Assembly (NCBI GenBank): GCA_004168015.1
Contig: SEYW01000013.1
Location: 1-64,000, forward strand
Reading direction: 5' to 3'
DNA: 64,000 nucleotides
Source: Methylolobus aquaticus
GTDB taxonomy: Bacteria > Pseudomonadota > Gammaproteobacteria > Methylococcales > Methylococcaceae
The notes below the pieces were generated by a model. It saw only the letters and a program-made list of their open reading frames with translations, was not told where the DNA came from and searched no databases. The translations under genes were made by a program, and so were the position numbers. The stretch's first letter is position 1; every line of letters begins with the position of its first letter. This document shows, in pieces, positions 62,308 to 64,000 of the stretch.

Positions 62308-64000
62308 TTACCGCCCTGGTTCCTCGCCGTCCGGCGGTGCGTCGTTCGCTGCCTCCCCTGTGTGATCCGGGACCGGCACTGCCTCCGCTGACGCGCCGCG
62401 GCCGGGGTCGGCCACGCCGCCGAGCTGGCTGACCACACGGCGCAACACAACACTCCGCGCACGATCGCCTTTGTCCGCCTTTTCGCCCCGTGCCTCCAGG
62501 AACTCAGCCACAAGCTGAAGCTGTGTTACGACCGAATCGAGCTGACGTCCCGAGGCCGACAGATCTTTAAGTGCACCCCGATAAACGGCGAGCAATCGAT
62601 CCGCATCCTCATCGTGCGCACGTTCCGAGCGCGGCGGCTTCCGGTGAAACAACCACTCAGTGACTGCCGTGTCCGCCGCCATGACGCCATCGAATAAATC
62701 GTACGTCGCGGCGAAGCGGCTCCGCGCCGCACGCTTGCACCGGGCCAGCGCGACGCGACACGCATCGTCCGCAGGGGCACCGAGCACCGCATCGAGTTGC
62801 AGGCGGTTGAGGCAGGCGTAGGGGTTCCAACCCGGCATGGACGGGTCGCCTTCACCACGGGCATAGGCATCCCGAGCCTTTTTGAGGCTGGCTTCAACCG
62901 CTTCCCAGCCTTGCCCCGCCCGCAAGGCGACAGCGGCAGCCTGCTTGTACGCACTGCCGAAGATAGACTGCCGCTCGACGTTTAGGGGCACCGCGGCACC
63001 GGAGGTCAGATCCTCCAGGGCCGTAATGCGCTTGACGGCACTGCGGGCGAGCCGCTGGGCTTCATCGAGATCCTGATTCGAACCGGGCAGGCTCCGCCAT
63101 TCCCCTTCACGCGCCTCTAGGTTGATCAACTGTTCGATGGCCGAGATCGACGCCGGCGCCTGCCACGAGTCTTCGGCAAGCGCTGCCTGGAAAGCCAGCC
63201 GTGCGGCCTCCGATCCCTCCGGCAGATATTCCGCATAGAGCCGGGCGCAGGCTTCCAGCACATCCGCGCGTGCTTTCCAGGGCTCGGGCACCTTGCGCAA
63301 GCGATTCGTCACGCGCCGCTTGATGCTGCGGAAGTCCGTGCCCTTGCCTTCGCCTGCTCCCGCCTCGATGCGGCGCTGCGCCAGCCAGTCCAGCAACTGC
63401 TCGGGCGAAACCAACCGGTCCATGTCCGTGGCCTCGGTCGAGACCGTGGCGAGCCGGAACTCCGGATCGCCATACGCCTGATAGGCGCCCCAGGTATTGC
63501 AATCGGCGTGCAGTTGGAATGTGGTACGACGAGCCTCAGACAAGGCTCGACCAAAGGACACTCCGCGCCCCACCATCTGTTGAAAAAAGGTCTCGGCAAA
63601 GGTACGCGCGGCATCGTCCCGCACTTCCCAGCCTGCCGCCACGACGCCGCGAACGCCCATCTCGATCAGTTCGCGGGCCAGACCCGCCGCGAGCCGGTTG
63701 CCACCCTCGCCGACCCCGGCTCGTGCCAGATGGCAGCAGTTCAGGAACACCAAATCCGGCACCGTTGCCATCAAACCGATCTCGGCGGCGGACAGCAGCA
63801 GTCCGTCCGACAACACGACGCCGCTGCGGTAAGTGCCATCCGCGGCCCGCTTTCCGAACACACCATGGGCATCCACGACGAGGACCCGATAGGGTTGGGC
63901 CAACAGCTTTGCGAAAACCTCGGCAGCTCGGGAATCGGGCGGTGCGGCTTCGACCGCATAGCCGGCTGCCTCCAGCGCTCCGGCGATGATCTCGCCTTCG
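62308..64000 (-). CDS. CHAT-domain (caspase-like protease) protein, N-terminus outside window
   Basis: The minus-strand frame is open to the right edge, so the N-terminus is missing; about 563 residues are visible. The CHAT domain shows the catalytic His in VVDAHGVFG (codon near 63867) and Cys in FLNCCHLARAG (near 63735), with LSDGLLLSAAEIGLM and AYGDPEF between and after. The following ~380 residues are helical, TPR-like (ARADVLEACARLYAEYLPEGSEAARLAFQAAL...), ending in an acidic, Pro-rich tail. CHAT proteins are caspase-fold proteases that often act in defence or regulated cell death. Partner genes would lie beyond 64000. Confidence 0.88.
   Translation of the reverse strand, partial: EGEIIAGALEAAGYAVEAAPPDSRAAEVFAKLLAQPYRVLVVDAHGVFGKRAADGTYRSGVVLSDGLLLSAAEIGLMATVPDLVFLNCCHLARAGVGEGGNRLAAGLARELIEMGVRGVVAAGWEVRDDAARTFAETFFQQMVGRGVSFGRALSEARRTTFQLHADCNTWGAYQAYGDPEFRLATVSTEATDMDRLVSPEQLLDWLAQRRIEAGAGEGKGTDFRSIKRRVTNRLRKVPEPWKARADVLEACARLYAEYLPEGSEAARLAFQAALAEDSWQAPASISAIEQLINLEAREGEWRSLPGSNQDLDEAQRLARSAVKRITALEDLTSGAAVPLNVERQSIFGSAYKQAAAVALRAGQGWEAVEASLKKARDAYARGEGDPSMPGWNPYACLNRLQLDAVLGAPADDACRVALARCKRAARSRFAATYDLFDGVMAADTAVTEWLFHRKPPRSERAHDEDADRLLAVYRGALKDLSASGRQLDSVVTQLQLVAEFLEARGEKADKGDRARSVVLRRVVSQLGGVADPGRGASAEAVPVPDHTGEAANDAPPDGEEPGR

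Overview
The window looks like a GC-rich gammaproteobacterial chromosome carrying an accessory, metal-resistance region at its left end. The lineage is inferred from the housekeeping neighbourhoods: fur/bamE/rnfH/smpB, a DUF2066 gene divergent from purM, rlmJ, mtgA, a monofunctional EXDD-type relA, and an ssrA gene encoding the tag ANDDVYALAA. I cannot name the genus with confidence.

Left accessory part (about 1-19.6 kb). A truncated small gene and an SRAP (YedK/HMCES-type) gene lie on the minus strand. They are followed by a tightly coupled plus-strand cassette: a small ORF, a DUF2924 protein, a large serine recombinase, and two paralogous HTH-like proteins. Next comes a copper/silver-type RND efflux operon: a small membrane protein, a TolC-like channel, a CusB-like adaptor with a duplicated metal-binding module, a CusA-like pump and a small lipoprotein. 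An ArsR-family regulator then sits divergent to a second metal operon, made of a small secreted protein, a CzcB-like adaptor, and one uninterrupted 1822-codon ORF. That ORF joins a complete CzcA-type RND pump to a complete P1B-2-type (Zn/Cd/Pb) ATPase through a Cys-rich linker. This fusion is the most unusual thing in the window. The region ends against the 3' end of ssrA (tmRNA), a classical island integration site, and paired inverted repeats lie at the junction.

Core part (about 19.6-62.2 kb). Gene groups in order are: comEC, DUF2062, lolD, lolC-type permease; fur / bamE / rnfH / NSS transporter / smpB; dacA-type PBP, AI-2E transporter, HD-GYP response regulator, pseudoazurin; DUF4404, mtgA, DUF4136 lipoprotein; CDP-alcohol phosphatidyltransferase, DUF2066, purM, GT2, cupin; DUF6524-like protein, NDH-2-like dehydrogenase, CHAD protein, relA. 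A carbohydrate ABC importer (permeases and binding protein on minus) is divergent from a secreted glucoamylase-family enzyme and the importer ATPase (plus). Then come deaD, mobA, two lipoproteins, two unrecognised coupled genes, rlmJ, and groESL with a heat-shock promoter and a CIRCE-length element.

Right end (about 60.5-64 kb). A HAD phosphatase is followed by a DraG-like ADP-ribosylglycohydrolase that has lost canonical metal-ligand residues, and by a CHAT-protease-domain protein that runs off the window.

Functionally, the left third is a metal-efflux region. The two RND systems share only one visible outer-membrane channel, and the fused protein could couple cytosol-to-periplasm ATPase export with periplasm-to-outside RND export. 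No tRNA, rRNA, CRISPR array or phage structural gene was seen.
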